Assembly (NCBI RefSeq): GCF_009765785.1
Contig: NZ_LMUT01000012.1
Coordinates: 1 to 64,000, forward strand
From: Granulicella sp. L46
GTDB lineage: Bacteria; Acidobacteriota; Terriglobia; Terriglobales; Acidobacteriaceae
DNA length: 64,000 bases
Reading direction: 5' to 3'
The stretch's first letter is position 1, and the number at the start of each line of letters is the position of its first letter. A program made the position numbers and the translations under genes. Positions 26,598 to 35,973 of this stretch are shown one piece after another. The notes beneath the pieces are model-generated. The model was not told the DNA's origin. It worked only from the letters and a program-made list of their open reading frames with translations, and made no database searches.

Positions 26598-27605
26598 CTA
26601 CGGCTGACCCATTCCACCCCCGGCACCATAAATGTTGCCGGTTGTGTAGCTGGCATCATTGGCCGCGAGCTGAACGTAAATGCTGGCGAGCTCTGCAGGC
26701 TGCCCCGCGCGTCGCAGGGGATAGGTTTGCCCGAAGTGAATGAGGTGATCCTGCGTGGCACCACCGGAAACCTGGAGCGGCGTCCAGATGGGGCCGGGAG
26801 CAACGCCATTGACACGGATGCCCTTGGGACCAAACTGCTTGGCGAGGGACTTGACGTAATTCATGGTGGCGGCTTTGGTCTGAGCGTAGTCGTACAAATT
26901 GGCCGCCGGATCATAGGCCTGCTCGGAGGTCGTTGCGATGATGGAGGAGCCGGGTTGCAGGTGAGGGAGGGCTGCCTTGATGATCCAGAAGGGCGCGTAG
27001 ATGTTGGTCTTCATCGTTGCGTCGAAGGCTTCCGTCGTGAGCTGGAGGATGTCCTCGCACTGCTGCTGACGGCCAGCGTTGCACACGACGATGTCGAGGC
27101 CCCCGAGTGCGGCTGCTGACTTGCGGACCAGCTCCTCGCAGTACTTTTCGTCGCGCAGATCGCCTGGCATGGGGATGGCCTTGCGCCCCGCCGCTTCGAT
27201 CAGCTGAATTACCTCGCGGGCGTCCGAATCTTCGGTGGGGTAGTAGCTGATGACAACGTCGGCGCCTTCGCGAGCGTAGGCAATAGCGGCTGCGCGTCCC
27301 ATGCCGGAGTCGCCGCCGGTGATGAGGGCCTTGCGTCCCAGCAGTCGGCCGGAGCCTTTGTAGCTGGTCTCGCCGTGATCCGGACGAGGATTCATCTTGC
27401 TGGCGAGGCCTGGCCACGGCTGCGATTGGCCGGGGTAGGGAGGCTTGGGATATTTTGTGGTGGGGTCGACGAACGGTGCGGCAGTGGAGGCGCTGGATGT
27501 CTGCGCGGATGCGGAAGGGACTGCCGCGGTTAGTGCAGCGCCTGCCATGCCTGCGCTTAGGTTGGCGACAAGGTTGCGTCGCGAAATCGTTTTATCAGAA
27601 GTCAT
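26598..27605 (-). CDS. Exported (Tat) short-chain dehydrogenase/reductase
   Basis: A 335-residue protein from the ATG at 27605. The N-terminus has a twin-arginine signal (ISRRNLVANLSAGMAGAALT, residues about 7-26, then ASAQ), followed by a linker rich in Pro. The SDR fold has TGGDSGMG for NAD(P) binding, NAGRQQQ, a catalytic Ser in TTSEQAYD, the Tyr and Lys of YDYAQTKAA, and a C-terminal GAGGGMG. It resembles the general stress protein 39/YhdF subgroup. An upstream extension to 27731 is open but overlaps the divergent gene's leader and was not chosen. The Tat signal on an NAD(P)-type enzyme is unusual, because free cofactor is absent from the periplasm; the cofactor would have to be carried out bound. 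Confidence 0.87.
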   Translation of the reverse strand: MTSDKTISRRNLVANLSAGMAGAALTAAVPSASAQTSSASTAAPFVDPTTKYPKPPYPGQSQPWPGLASKMNPRPDHGETSYKGSGRLLGRKALITGGDSGMGRAAAIAYAREGADVVISYYPTEDSDAREVIQLIEAAGRKAIPMPGDLRDEKYCEELVRKSAAALGGLDIVVCNAGRQQQCEDILQLTTEAFDATMKTNIYAPFWIIKAALPHLQPGSSIIATTSEQAYDPAANLYDYAQTKAATMNYVKSLAKQFGPKGIRVNGVAPGPIWTPLQVSGGATQDHLIHFGQTYPLRRAGQPAELASIYVQLAANDASYTTGNIYGAGGGMGQP

Positions 27606-27804
27606 CGTAGATCTCTTTTTTGCAGTGGGATGGAGAGTGCACCAGGACATCGTGCATTCTGAAATCTTGATGTTCGGACACCAGGCGCGGACTAAGAATT
27701 GCTTCGCGCGGTGGGCCGTCGATGCCGTCAAAGAAACTAAGAGAATTTGTCATCCCACTGTTGCAACACGGCTCCTGGACGCATTTCTGCATCTGATTCT
27801 CGTT

Positions 27805-28491
27805 ATGGTCGTCCCGTTGTTCAGTGAAACCGAGTGGAAGCGCCGGCTGAACGGCCTCCCCGCCTGGCAGCCGGACTGCGCGCCGACCCTCGTCGTGGTT
27901 CCGCATCCAGATGATGAAACGCTGGCCGTCGGTGGAGTGATCGCGGCATTGCGAATGATGGGTGCAGACATTACTATCGTCGCGGTTACGGACGGCGAGC
28001 ATGCCTATACGGAGAACGAAGGACTAGCCGAGCTCCGGAAGAAGGAACAAACGCGTGCGCTGGAAAAGCTGGGAGTGGCTGAGCACAAAATCGTGCGGTT
28101 GGGGTTGACCGACAGTGGCGTAGCGACTCAAGAGGGTGATTTGGTGGCTCGGCTCGGCACGTTGATTTCCGCCGAGACCCAGGTGTTTGCCCCTTGGGCT
28201 GGAGACTTTCATCCTGACCATGAGGCATGCGCGCGAGCGGCTGCGTCGGTGGCTCACAAGGTCGGAGCAAAGCTGATTTCCTACTTCTTTTGGACATGGC
28301 ATCGAGGAACGGTCGCGACGGTGGAGGGTTTGGCATTGAGGATGTTTCCACTCAATGAAGACATGATGGAGGCGAAGCTTGGGGCGCTGGCGTGTCACGC
28401 GTCGCAGCTCAGACATGAGCCGGAGCCAGAGATTCTTCCGGAGAATTTGCTGTGGCCGGCGCGTATGCCCTTTGAGGTGTTTGTCCTGTGA
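27805..28491 (+). CDS. PIG-L/LmbE-type deacetylase, first gene of a four-gene operon
   Basis: A 228-residue protein from the ATG at 27805. The metal motif PHPDDETLAVGG (residues about 35-46) and the second His motif HPDHEACARAAAS define the PIG-L family, zinc enzymes that remove acetyl groups from N-acetylglucosaminyl compounds. The frame is open 120 codons upstream, opposing the SDR gene; some or all of the extra residues from about 27700 may belong to it. Its stop overlaps the GTG of the next gene by four bases. The substrate is unknown; the neighbours suggest a small sugar-derived molecule or glycolipid. Confidence 0.85.
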   Translation: MVVPLFSETEWKRRLNGLPAWQPDCAPTLVVVPHPDDETLAVGGVIAALRMMGADITIVAVTDGEHAYTENEGLAELRKKEQTRALEKLGVAEHKIVRLGLTDSGVATQEGDLVARLGTLISAETQVFAPWAGDFHPDHEACARAAASVAHKVGAKLISYFFWTWHRGTVATVEGLALRMFPLNEDMMEAKLGALACHASQLRHEPEPEILPENLLWPARMPFEVFVL

Positions 28492-29063
28492 ATGCTTCGA
28501 CCACCAGCGCGGAATTCTTCGAGCAGAAGTATCGCGAGAACGCGGACCCGTGGGATTTTGCGCGGAGTGAGTACGAGCGATCGCGTTACGGCGCGATCAT
28601 TTCCGCGTTAGGGGAACGGCGATATGAGCGGGCGTTTGAGCCCGGGTGCTCGGTGGGCGAGTTGACGTGGCGGCTGGCGTCGCATTGCGAACTCGTGGAT
28701 GCCATGGATATATCCGCGACTGCGATTGATCGAGCAAAACTTCGATGCTCCGGGTTATCCAACGTAACCCTGCATGCGGGCGGTCTCCCGCATCACATTC
28801 CAGACGGGTTCTTCGACCTAATCGTATTTTCTGAGATTGGTTATTACTTCGACGAGGCTCGTCTGCGGGAGTTGGGCAAATCGCTGGTGAACCGTATTTC
28901 ATCGTCCGGAACACTGTTGGCTGCGCATTGGCTGGGCACGTCGAAAGACCATGTATTGAGCGGCAATCGTGTGCACAAAGTTCTCGGCGGGCTAAGTGAA
29001 TTGCGGCTGAGTTGCTCGGAGCGTTACGAGAAATTTCGGTTGGATCGGTGGGATCGGATATGA
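28488..29063 (+). CDS. NodS-like SAM-dependent methyltransferase
   Basis: A 191-residue protein beginning at a GTG (28488) that overlaps the deacetylase stop as GTGA. It has EFFEQKYRENADPWDFARSE, the N-terminal signature of NodS-type methyltransferases, and the SAM-binding motif FEPGCSVGEL (about residues 49-58) with acidic DAMD. NodS of rhizobia methylates the free amine of a deacetylated chitooligosaccharide. Coming after a deacetylase, it plausibly methylates the amine that the first enzyme uncovers. That link is inference. Confidence 0.88.
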   Translation: MNASTTSAEFFEQKYRENADPWDFARSEYERSRYGAIISALGERRYERAFEPGCSVGELTWRLASHCELVDAMDISATAIDRAKLRCSGLSNVTLHAGGLPHHIPDGFFDLIVFSEIGYYFDEARLRELGKSLVNRISSSGTLLAAHWLGTSKDHVLSGNRVHKVLGGLSELRLSCSERYEKFRLDRWDRI

Positions 29064-29776
29064 CCAATATGTGGCACATCAGCGTTTTGATTCCTGCGAG
29101 AGACGAAGAAGATTTGCTGCCGCGCTGCCTCCGATCCGTGTTGGAGGCCCGGGCTGCGCTGGAAGGGAGAGCGACTTGCGACGTGATTATCGCAGTGGAT
29201 CGCTCGATCGACAGCAGTTTCGAGATTGCGCAGACGATCCTGGACGGTGCCGGCTCCGTCATTCGTAGCGAAGCAGGCATTGTGGGGATTGCGCGCGCGA
29301 TGGCTGCCAAAGAGGCGCTCAAACGACGCACGCTCGGTGCTTCGACGTTGTGGCTGGCGAACACGGATGCGGACTGTTGGGTTCCGAGCACGTGGCTCAC
29401 TGATCAACTGGAAATCGCGATTGCAGGGATTGAGGCTGTAGCTGGCACCATCGATGTCGACTCGTTCGAGGAACATGATCTTTGCGTGCCGCAACGCTTT
29501 CGAGAGACGTACCTGCTTCATTCGGACGGAACGCATCCGCATGTGCATGGCGCGAACCTGGGCGTTCGTGCGGATGCGTATCTGCGTGCGGGTGGATGGG
29601 CAGACCTGCGGACGGCGGAGGATCACGATCTTTGGGCGCGGCTGCGGGCGAGCGGTGCCCGCATGTTTTCGCCGAGCCATCTACGCGTGGTGACGAGTGG
29701 CAGGCGCGTTGGACGCGCGCCGATGGGGTTCGCGGGCGCACTGGCTGCGCATAACGAGGTGGCGCTTGACGCGTGA
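29060..29776 (+). CDS. Family 2 glycosyltransferase
   Basis: A 238-residue protein; ATG at 29060 overlaps the methyltransferase stop as ATGA. It starts WHISVLIPARDEEDLLPRCL, the family 2 N-terminal nucleotide-sugar binding fold, with DRSIDSS as the first acidic pair, the metal-binding ANTDADCWVP (about residues 95-104) and RTAEDHDLWARLR as the catalytic region. There is no membrane helix, so it acts in the cytoplasm or at the inner face. It transfers a sugar to an unknown acceptor, presumably the product of the same operon. Confidence 0.88.
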   Translation: MTNMWHISVLIPARDEEDLLPRCLRSVLEARAALEGRATCDVIIAVDRSIDSSFEIAQTILDGAGSVIRSEAGIVGIARAMAAKEALKRRTLGASTLWLANTDADCWVPSTWLTDQLEIAIAGIEAVAGTIDVDSFEEHDLCVPQRFRETYLLHSDGTHPHVHGANLGVRADAYLRAGGWADLRTAEDHDLWARLRASGARMFSPSHLRVVTSGRRVGRAPMGFAGALAAHNEVALDA

Positions 29777-30698
29777 CGCGCTGATCGCTCGAGTGCGGGA
29801 AGTGATCGCCAAGCCTGTGCCTTTATCGGGTAGCGGAAAGACGGCGGAACGGCATCGGCGACTATTTGAGGTGGGGCGTGAGGATGTCTCGCTGGCGCGA
29901 CTGGTGGAGGCGCATTGGGACGCGGTCGCGATTCTTGCCGAGGCGGGGCGTGACGCCGAACAGGGCGTCCTGTACGGCGTTTGGGCTGCTGAGGCTCCTG
30001 ACAAGGTGCTGCGGATGGAGGGGCTTGTTCTCTCTGGGGCGAAGCCGTTTTGCAGTGGCGCCGGGATCGTGGATCGCGCCTTGGTCACGGTGAAGGAGCC
30101 CGAGGCGCGACTGGTGGATGTCGACCTGCGAGGACGAGTTGGTGAGATACACTTCGACGACGGTGCATGGAAGACGAGCGCGTTTTCTGAGACGAAGACT
30201 TCCTTGGCAACCCTCGATGCGGTTGCTGTGAAGGAAGCGGACGTCATCGGCGAGGCCGGATTCTATCTTTGGCGCCCTGGCTTCTGGCACGGGGCCTGCG
30301 GTCCGGCAGCGTGCTGGGCAGGTGGGGCGGCGGGGCTCGTGCAATGGGCCTTCAAGCAAACGCGTGACGATGCGCACACGCAGGCGCATCTTGGGGCGAT
30401 GAGCGCGGCGGTGTGGTCGATGGAGGCTGTGCTGCGCGTCGCGGGCGATGAGATCGACGATGCGTGGGATGCGATTGACAGCGCGCAGATACGGGCGCTG
30501 CGGGTGCGGCATCTCGTCGAGCAGGGTTGCACGGACGTGATCCGCAGGCTGGCAAGGGCGTACGGGCCGCATCCGCTGGCAATGGACGAGGCAATTTCCA
30601 GGCGATACCAGGAGCTCGATTTGTATGTGCGGCAATGCCACGCTGAGCGGGATCTCGAAGCGCTGGGACGGGTGCTTCGTGCGGTCAAACAAACGTAG
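29766..30698 (+). CDS. Acyl-CoA dehydrogenase-like protein
   Basis: About 310 residues. The start is uncertain: the TTG at 29766 (overlap of 11 with the glycosyltransferase) is chosen because family-like sequence begins there; the frame is open to a GTG at 29697. The order of a helical N-terminal domain, a beta domain (GLVLSGAKPFCSGAGIVDRA, residues about 85-104) and a helical C-terminal domain fits the acyl-CoA dehydrogenase fold. The usual catalytic Glu and the flavin contacts could not be located with certainty, so it may be an atypical or non-catalytic member. This is the fourth gene of the coupled operon. Confidence 0.75.
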   Translation: MTRDALIARVREVIAKPVPLSGSGKTAERHRRLFEVGREDVSLARLVEAHWDAVAILAEAGRDAEQGVLYGVWAAEAPDKVLRMEGLVLSGAKPFCSGAGIVDRALVTVKEPEARLVDVDLRGRVGEIHFDDGAWKTSAFSETKTSLATLDAVAVKEADVIGEAGFYLWRPGFWHGACGPAACWAGGAAGLVQWAFKQTRDDAHTQAHLGAMSAAVWSMEAVLRVAGDEIDDAWDAIDSAQIRALRVRHLVEQGCTDVIRRLARAYGPHPLAMDEAISRRYQELDLYVRQCHAERDLEALGRVLRAVKQT

Positions 30699-30773
30699 AG
30701 AATCTTGCTCGGGAATTGGGCCGGGGCCGATCGTGCGAACGACGCGAATCTGTGCGAACGCATCTGACAGTGT

Positions 30774-31982
30774 ATGACTGATAGCTCTATCTCCCGCCGT
30801 CTATTTCTTCGCTCCGCTGCCGCGGCCACGACGCTCGCCACGACTAGTCTTGCGCAGTCGAGTTCTGCACTTCCCAATGCGCAGGACGCGGTGCAGCTTC
30901 CACAAATCCATGGACCGTCAGAGCAGGACGAAAAAGCGCCGGGACCTTTTCTGGCGGGGGACGAGCGGATTGGGTTCGCGATCGTCGGGCTTGGAAGACT
31001 GTCGATTGACCAGATCCTGCCGGCCTTCGGCGGTTCCAAGTACGCGAAGCCTGTGGCGCTGGTGAGCGGCGACCGCGGTAAGGCTATGAAGCTCGCCGCG
31101 CAGTATGGAATCAAGCCGGCGAGTGTCTACGATTATGCAAACTTTGAGCGCTTGCGGGAGAACCCGGAGGTCAAGGTTATCTACATTGTTTTGCCGAATT
31201 CGATGCACGCTGAGTATGTTCTTCGCGGAGCAAAAACCGGGAAACACATTCTGTGCGAAAAGCCCATGGCGACCAGCAGCCGCGAGGCCGAACAGATGAT
31301 CGTTGCATGCGGCCACGCAAAGGTAAAGTTGATGATTGCGTATCGGCAGCAGTACGAGCCGCATAACGAGGCGCTGCGGAAGTTGGTGCAGCAAGGAAAG
31401 CTTGGAGAGCTCAGAGGGTTTGTCGCTTCGAACTCGCAGCGGCAGGGCGATCCTACGCAGTGGCGATTGAAGAAGGCGCTGGCAGGTGGCGGCTGTCTTC
31501 CGGATGTCGGGCTTTACTGTCTCAACGCGTCGCGATTTCTTTCCGAGCAGGAGCCCGTCGAGGTGCTTGCGACGATTAATCAACCTAAGGACGATCCGCG
31601 ATTCAAGGAGGTGGAGGCGTCGTGTAGCTTTGCGTTGAAGTTTCTAAGCGGGTATATCGCGACCTGCACCACGAGCTACGACGTGCACAAGAGCGCACTT
31701 TTGCGCATGGAAGGGACGACCGCCTGGGCTGAGCTTTCACCCGCGTTTGGGTACCACGGCAACAAACTCACGTGGTCTCATTTGCAAGACGGCGGAGAGA
31801 TTCAGATGACGCCGCAGATTGAGGAGAAAGACCAGTTTGCGCTGGAAATGGACCACTTTTGCGAATGCATCCTGGAAGACAAAACGCCACGCACGCCGGG
31901 AGAAGAGGGATTGCGGGATCACCGAATCATGGAAGCGATTTATGAGTCTGCGGCGAGCGGGCGGGCGGTTAAGCTCGCTTAG
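30774..31982 (+). CDS. Tat-exported Gfo/Idh/MocA family oxidoreductase
   Basis: A 402-residue protein. It begins with a twin-arginine signal (SSISRRLFLRSAAAATTLAT), then an NAD(P)-binding fold with GFAIVGLGRLSIDQILPAF (about residues 66-84), the conserved CEKPMATS (about residues 159-166) and the C-terminal beta domain ending in HRIMEAIYESAASGRAV. This is the architecture of glucose-fructose oxidoreductase, which is exported with its cofactor tightly bound. It probably interconverts sugars or sugar alcohols in the periplasm. It follows the four-gene operon by 75 bases and may be part of it. The overlapping TATG start is the only reasonable choice. Confidence 0.9.
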   Translation: MTDSSISRRLFLRSAAAATTLATTSLAQSSSALPNAQDAVQLPQIHGPSEQDEKAPGPFLAGDERIGFAIVGLGRLSIDQILPAFGGSKYAKPVALVSGDRGKAMKLAAQYGIKPASVYDYANFERLRENPEVKVIYIVLPNSMHAEYVLRGAKTGKHILCEKPMATSSREAEQMIVACGHAKVKLMIAYRQQYEPHNEALRKLVQQGKLGELRGFVASNSQRQGDPTQWRLKKALAGGGCLPDVGLYCLNASRFLSEQEPVEVLATINQPKDDPRFKEVEASCSFALKFLSGYIATCTTSYDVHKSALLRMEGTTAWAELSPAFGYHGNKLTWSHLQDGGEIQMTPQIEEKDQFALEMDHFCECILEDKTPRTPGEEGLRDHRIMEAIYESAASGRAVKLA

Positions 31983-32015
31983 TCCGCCGGACCAAGCGAG
32001 CCCGACGCGCAATGA

Positions 32016-33191
32016 TTACTGCCAGGGATCGATCACGATTTTCGTGACGTTTTCCTTCTTGTCACGCCACACCTTGTACATCTCGGGCGCCTGGTCGAGC
32101 GTGATGCGGTGGAGATGATGTAGCTCGGATCGATCTGATTCTTCTCGATGCGCTCCAGCAACGGCTTCATGTAGTTGTGCATATTGGTCTGGCCCATCTT
32201 CATCGTGATGCCTTTACCGAAGGCTGCGCCGAAGGGCACCTTGTCTAACAAACCGCCGTACACGCCGGGAATGGAAAGCGTGCCGCTCTTCCGAACGGCC
32301 TGGATGGCCTGGCGCAGAACGACGGGGCGATCGGTCTCGAACATGACGGCCGTTTTGATTTTGTCGTAGATGCCCTGCAACTGCGAGGAGTGTCCTTCGA
32401 GGCCCACGGCATCGATACAGCTATCGGGTCCGATACCGCCGGTGAGGTCCTTCAGGGCGGTCAGGACTTTGACGTCATCTTCCGCGTAGTCGACTGTAAT
32501 GGCGCCAATGGAGCGTGCCAGGGCGAGGCGTTCCGGCACGCGGTCGATGGCGATGACGCGCGCGGCGCCGAGCATGAACGCGCTCGCAATCGCGAACTGG
32601 CCGACGGGTCCGCAACCCCAGACGGCAACCGTATCGCCGGGAAGGATTTGCGCGTTCTCGGCGGCCATGTAGCCGGTTGGAAAAATGTCAGAGAGGAAGA
32701 GCACTTTCTCGTCGGGCAGGTCCGTCTCGAGCTTCAACGGGCCGACGTTGGCGAAGGGCACGCGCGTACTGCGCCTGCCCGCCCGCGTAGCCACCCATCA
32801 TGTGCGAGTAGCCGAAGAGGCCGGAGCCAGAATAGCCGTACGCGGCTTCCATGAGATGTGCGTTTGGATTCGTGTTGTCGCACGCTGACCAGATCTTCTT
32901 TTTGCAGAACAGGCAGTTGCCACACGCGATGGTAAACGGAACGACGACGCGATCTCCGCGCTTGAGATTGTGGACGTCCTTACCGACTTCTTCGACTATC
33001 CCCATGAACTCATGCCCCATGATGTCGCCGGCCTCCATGGTCGGAATGAAGCCGTCATAGAGGTGGAGGTCCGAACCGCAGATTGCGGTGCGTGTGATTT
33101 TAATAATGGCGTCGTGCGGGTTGACCAATTCAGGGTCTGGAACCGTTAGTGTTTCGACTTTACTTGTACCCATCCAACAGAGAGCTTTCAT
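32016..33191 (-). pseudogene. Zinc-dependent alcohol dehydrogenase, two frameshifts
   Basis: Three frames make one complete medium-chain dehydrogenase of about 390 residues. The N-terminal frame ([20 protein letters not shown]) holds the zinc Cys in [19 protein letters not shown], and the structural-zinc Cys set [15 protein letters not shown]. Near 32760-32767 two bases of a CG run are lost, and the cofactor domain ([18 protein letters not shown]) is in the second frame. Near 32110-32113 one more base is lost, after which the expected C-terminus ([14 protein letters not shown]) is in a third frame to a TAA at 32016. Nothing else is damaged, so the changes are recent or sequencing artefacts. 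It is third in an operon with the SDR and SRPBCC genes. Confidence 0.87.
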
Positions 33192-33212
33192 TTTGACACC
33201 GTTTCTCGCGGA

Positions 33213-33857
33213 CTAAACCGCGGTTGCGCCTGGAGGCGTTGGAATGGTTTCGCCGTAGAGAGATCGCTTCATCTTGCCGACAACCCCGCGGTCGCCGTGC
33301 GGTGCGGTCTGCGAGTTCGGAATCTCGCCCGTCTCCGCGAGCGCTTTGAAGTGGCGAAGATTTTCGATGACGCCTTGCTTGGGATTGCGGCCGGTGAGGG
33401 TCTCCCACGCGCTGGCGAGCTTGCCGATGCGGAACTCCATCAACACGGTCACGAAGGTTCCGCGATCTGCCGGAGCAGGTTCGAAGATCACCTCGCCTGC
33501 CTCGTTGATGTCGCCATCGAGCGACCGCCAGACAATTCGCTTCCCGGGTTCGTCGGCGACGATCTCGGCGTTCCAGGTGATGGTCTTGTCGCCATCTTTC
33601 ATCGTCCAGCGCGATGTGTTGACGCCAGTAATGACGACCTCTTCGATCTGTTCCTGCCATAAGGGGGTGTTCTCGTTGGCACGCCACAGGGCATAAAGAT
33701 CGTCCGGGGAACCTTGGATGAGCGCAGTCGTTCTGGCCCATAGTTTTCCATCTTTGTCCTCGGGAGGAGCGAGGTAGTGTCCGTCCTGCAGGATCGCCGC
33801 GCCCGAGGACGCGGGTAGCGATTCTGCATTGGGTTTTTCGTTGAGTGCTGTTGACAT
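33213..33857 (-). CDS. SRPBCC/START-like protein
   Basis: A 214-residue protein with the helix-grip pattern of SRPBCC (polyketide cyclase/dehydrase) proteins between residues about 40 and 165: ARTTALIQGSPDDLYALWRA, WNAEIVADEPGKRIVWRSL and VTVLMEFRIGKLASAWETL. Such proteins bind small hydrophobic ligands. The 35-residue N-terminal extension and 40-residue tail are polar and probably flexible. It is flanked by the dehydrogenase gene 21 bases downstream and the SDR gene 35 bases upstream, all on the minus strand, so it may serve the same redox conversion. Cytoplasmic; ligand unknown. Confidence 0.83.
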   Translation of the reverse strand: MSTALNEKPNAESLPASSGAAILQDGHYLAPPEDKDGKLWARTTALIQGSPDDLYALWRANENTPLWQEQIEEVVITGVNTSRWTMKDGDKTITWNAEIVADEPGKRIVWRSLDGDINEAGEVIFEPAPADRGTFVTVLMEFRIGKLASAWETLTGRNPKQGVIENLRHFKALAETGEIPNSQTAPHGDRGVVGKMKRSLYGETIPTPPGATAV

Positions 33858-33892
33858 GGACTCCCTTTCTGAGGTTGCACTGGATTGTCTAA

Positions 33893-34684
33893 CTACTTTT
33901 CGCTGGCTGGCTTGACCATTTTTTCGTGCATTGCGCCCTTGACGGAGCCGGGCACAACGTTCGCGAGCATACCTTCCACCTTGGTCTTCAACGATGCGGA
34001 ATAGACATGGTCTTTCCCATTGAAGAGAGCTTCGAGGCCTTGGTGCGCCACCTCGTCCGGCTCACTTTCTTTCTTGCCATCCTGGCCCACGGATGTGTCG
34101 TCCATACCGGCGCGATGGAAGAAGTCGGTGTCGGTTGGGCCGGGCTGAAGCGCCGTAACCGTGATGCCGGAATCGCGGAGCTCATAGCGCACGCTGTGAG
34201 CGAAGGAAAGAACAAAGGCCTTGGTGGCTGCGTACACTGCCTCGCGAGGAGCTACCATCTCACCGGCGATGGAGGCGGTGAAAAGAATTCTTCCGTCATC
34301 GCGTTTCTTCATGTGACGAACGACGTACTTAGCGAGCTGGACGGTGCCGGCGCAGTTGAGTTCGACCATGTTGAGTTCTTCGTCGAGGTCGGTGTCGGAG
34401 AATTCTCCGCCGACACCAACACCAGCATTGATACAAGCAACGGCGAGGGGTCGGCCAGTGCTTTCGATGGCTTCCCAAAGGGTTTCAACGCCTTCGCGCG
34501 TGGCGAGATCCGCCTGGATTTCGATGACGTCTACGTCGAGTTCGTCGAGTTGTGCGGCCGCGTCGGCCAGGCGTTCGCCCGCGGAACAGACCACGAGATC
34601 ATATCCGCGAGAGGCTAATTCTTTTGTGAGGGAGAGGCCTATCCCACTGGAGGCCCCGGTTACTAAGGCAAGTTGATTTGCCAT
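33893..34684 (-). CDS. Short-chain dehydrogenase/reductase
   Basis: A 263-residue protein from the ATG at 34684 (GGAGCAACATCC upstream); a longer frame to 34810 is not supported. The NAD(P) motif is TGASSGIGLSL, then CINAGVGVGG, the catalytic Ser in FTASIAGEM, and Tyr/Lys in VYAATKAFVLSF. It is in the classical SDR group, similar to DltE/YbbO-type enzymes. It heads a probable operon with SRPBCC and alcohol dehydrogenase genes. Substrate unknown. Confidence 0.88.
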   Translation of the reverse strand: MANQLALVTGASSGIGLSLTKELASRGYDLVVCSAGERLADAAAQLDELDVDVIEIQADLATREGVETLWEAIESTGRPLAVACINAGVGVGGEFSDTDLDEELNMVELNCAGTVQLAKYVVRHMKKRDDGRILFTASIAGEMVAPREAVYAATKAFVLSFAHSVRYELRDSGITVTALQPGPTDTDFFHRAGMDDTSVGQDGKKESEPDEVAHQGLEALFNGKDHVYSASLKTKVEGMLANVVPGSVKGAMHEKMVKPASEK

Positions 34685-35973
34685 GGATGTTGCTCCAAAT
34701 CCTGTATGCTCGCGATCGCGCCACGCCATAGGATGCCGCTTCGCGAATTCGCGCAAACACTGTTGCGCTAGATTGATCCGATCGAAGTTATTGGGGTTAG
34801 CATGAAACACCGTGGAAAACGGTCAAATGAAGGCGCAAAACTTCCATCTTCCCCTGCACTGGCGCGGTTCTAACGGAGGGTCTTCGGACGAGCAGTCAAT
34901 CGTGTTTAATTCGATCTATTGGGTCCGCCCCAAGAGCGGAAGATTTCGCAGTTCCGGAGAGGTAGCTGGGACCGCCACCCGCGAGATCATATGCGTCGTT
35001 CAATAGTCATGGCATTCGTGAATCGCTGGACACGAACCGGAAACGCGCAAAGGAAGTTGCGAGCAAGGATCGACGACCTAGCGATACCGGGCTGAATAAC
35101 TTCACGTTTTGGGTCAATTTCAATATTTCGAAAACCGATTCCGGTCTGTTTGCGTTCTATAGAGAGCTACAGCGTCAGATACGCCTGATGTCACATCTAC
35201 ACCGTTTTAGCGGCTTTCTTTCGCGTCGGGTTTAGGGCTGATTCGGCGCTACTTTTCATCTTGACGAGTCGATTAGCGCTCAGGCTATCGCACGGTGCCA
35301 CTTTAGATTCCTCAACCTTATGTCTTCGGGCGCAGATCATTTAGTGATGCTCTTGGAAAGGCGCTTCATGTCAGACTCCATCGAGTCTTTGTTCCCTTGT
35401 CCAAGTCCAAAATGTTCCGAATATATGTTTTTGCCATATCAAAGCACTCTGGGAGTATTTCGAGGTCGATTCTCCCCAGCATAGAATGCTTGGCCAATAA
35501 AGTTTCTGAGCCAACGATGCGCGCGTGGGTCCGCGGTATCTGCCTATGCGATTCGTCCGGCAACGATCTCCGACCAAGTCCGAAATGAGCTCCTACGTTA
35601 TGACTTTTCCAATGGCGAACGGCAACCGAGCGTGCAAATTGAATTCCATGCCAGATATAACCCGTCCTAGCCTTTATCTCAGACCTCCGCCGTGGGCGCA
35701 ATCGAGCGCGTATTAGTATCATCTAAATTTTGGCACGCAGAAGACGGACTAGCGTGCTACGTATCAGTGTCCGCCGCCGCGGACTTGGGGTAGGGCAGAT
35801 AGTCGGCAAACGAAACCTTGACGCCAGTTTGTCTTCTACTTGACGAGCAGCCATTCTCGAGTTCGGGCAAGTGTGCAAATGGTTTGGATCTCTGGCAGAC
35901 TTGTTTGGCTACTTAAGCATTGGATGTGGACATGGCAAATCCCGCATGCTCGGGTAGATATCGCTAAGTACAC
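34685..35973. other. 1.3-kb gene desert
   Basis: I see no supported gene in this long stretch. Frames at 34812-35006, 35366-35722 (minus), 35397-35588 and 35840-36262 are open but lack ribosome-binding sites and recognisable sequence. A 60-codon frame ending at about 35236 (NRKRAKEVASKDRRPSD...) is weakly protein-like and could be a decayed coding tail. The base composition looks more AT-rich than neighbouring genes. It may be decayed DNA next to the ATPase gene, or carry a non-coding RNA that cannot be identified by eye. Confidence 0.4.

Noticed and set aside
26269-26607. A 112-codon plus-strand frame between kinase and SDR genes
   Set aside because: Random-looking sequence overlapping the SDR stop; no ribosome site.
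35366-35722. A 118-codon minus-strand frame in the gene desert
   Set aside because: No ribosome site, no family, Arg-rich start typical of spurious frames. Kept only as part of the desert note.
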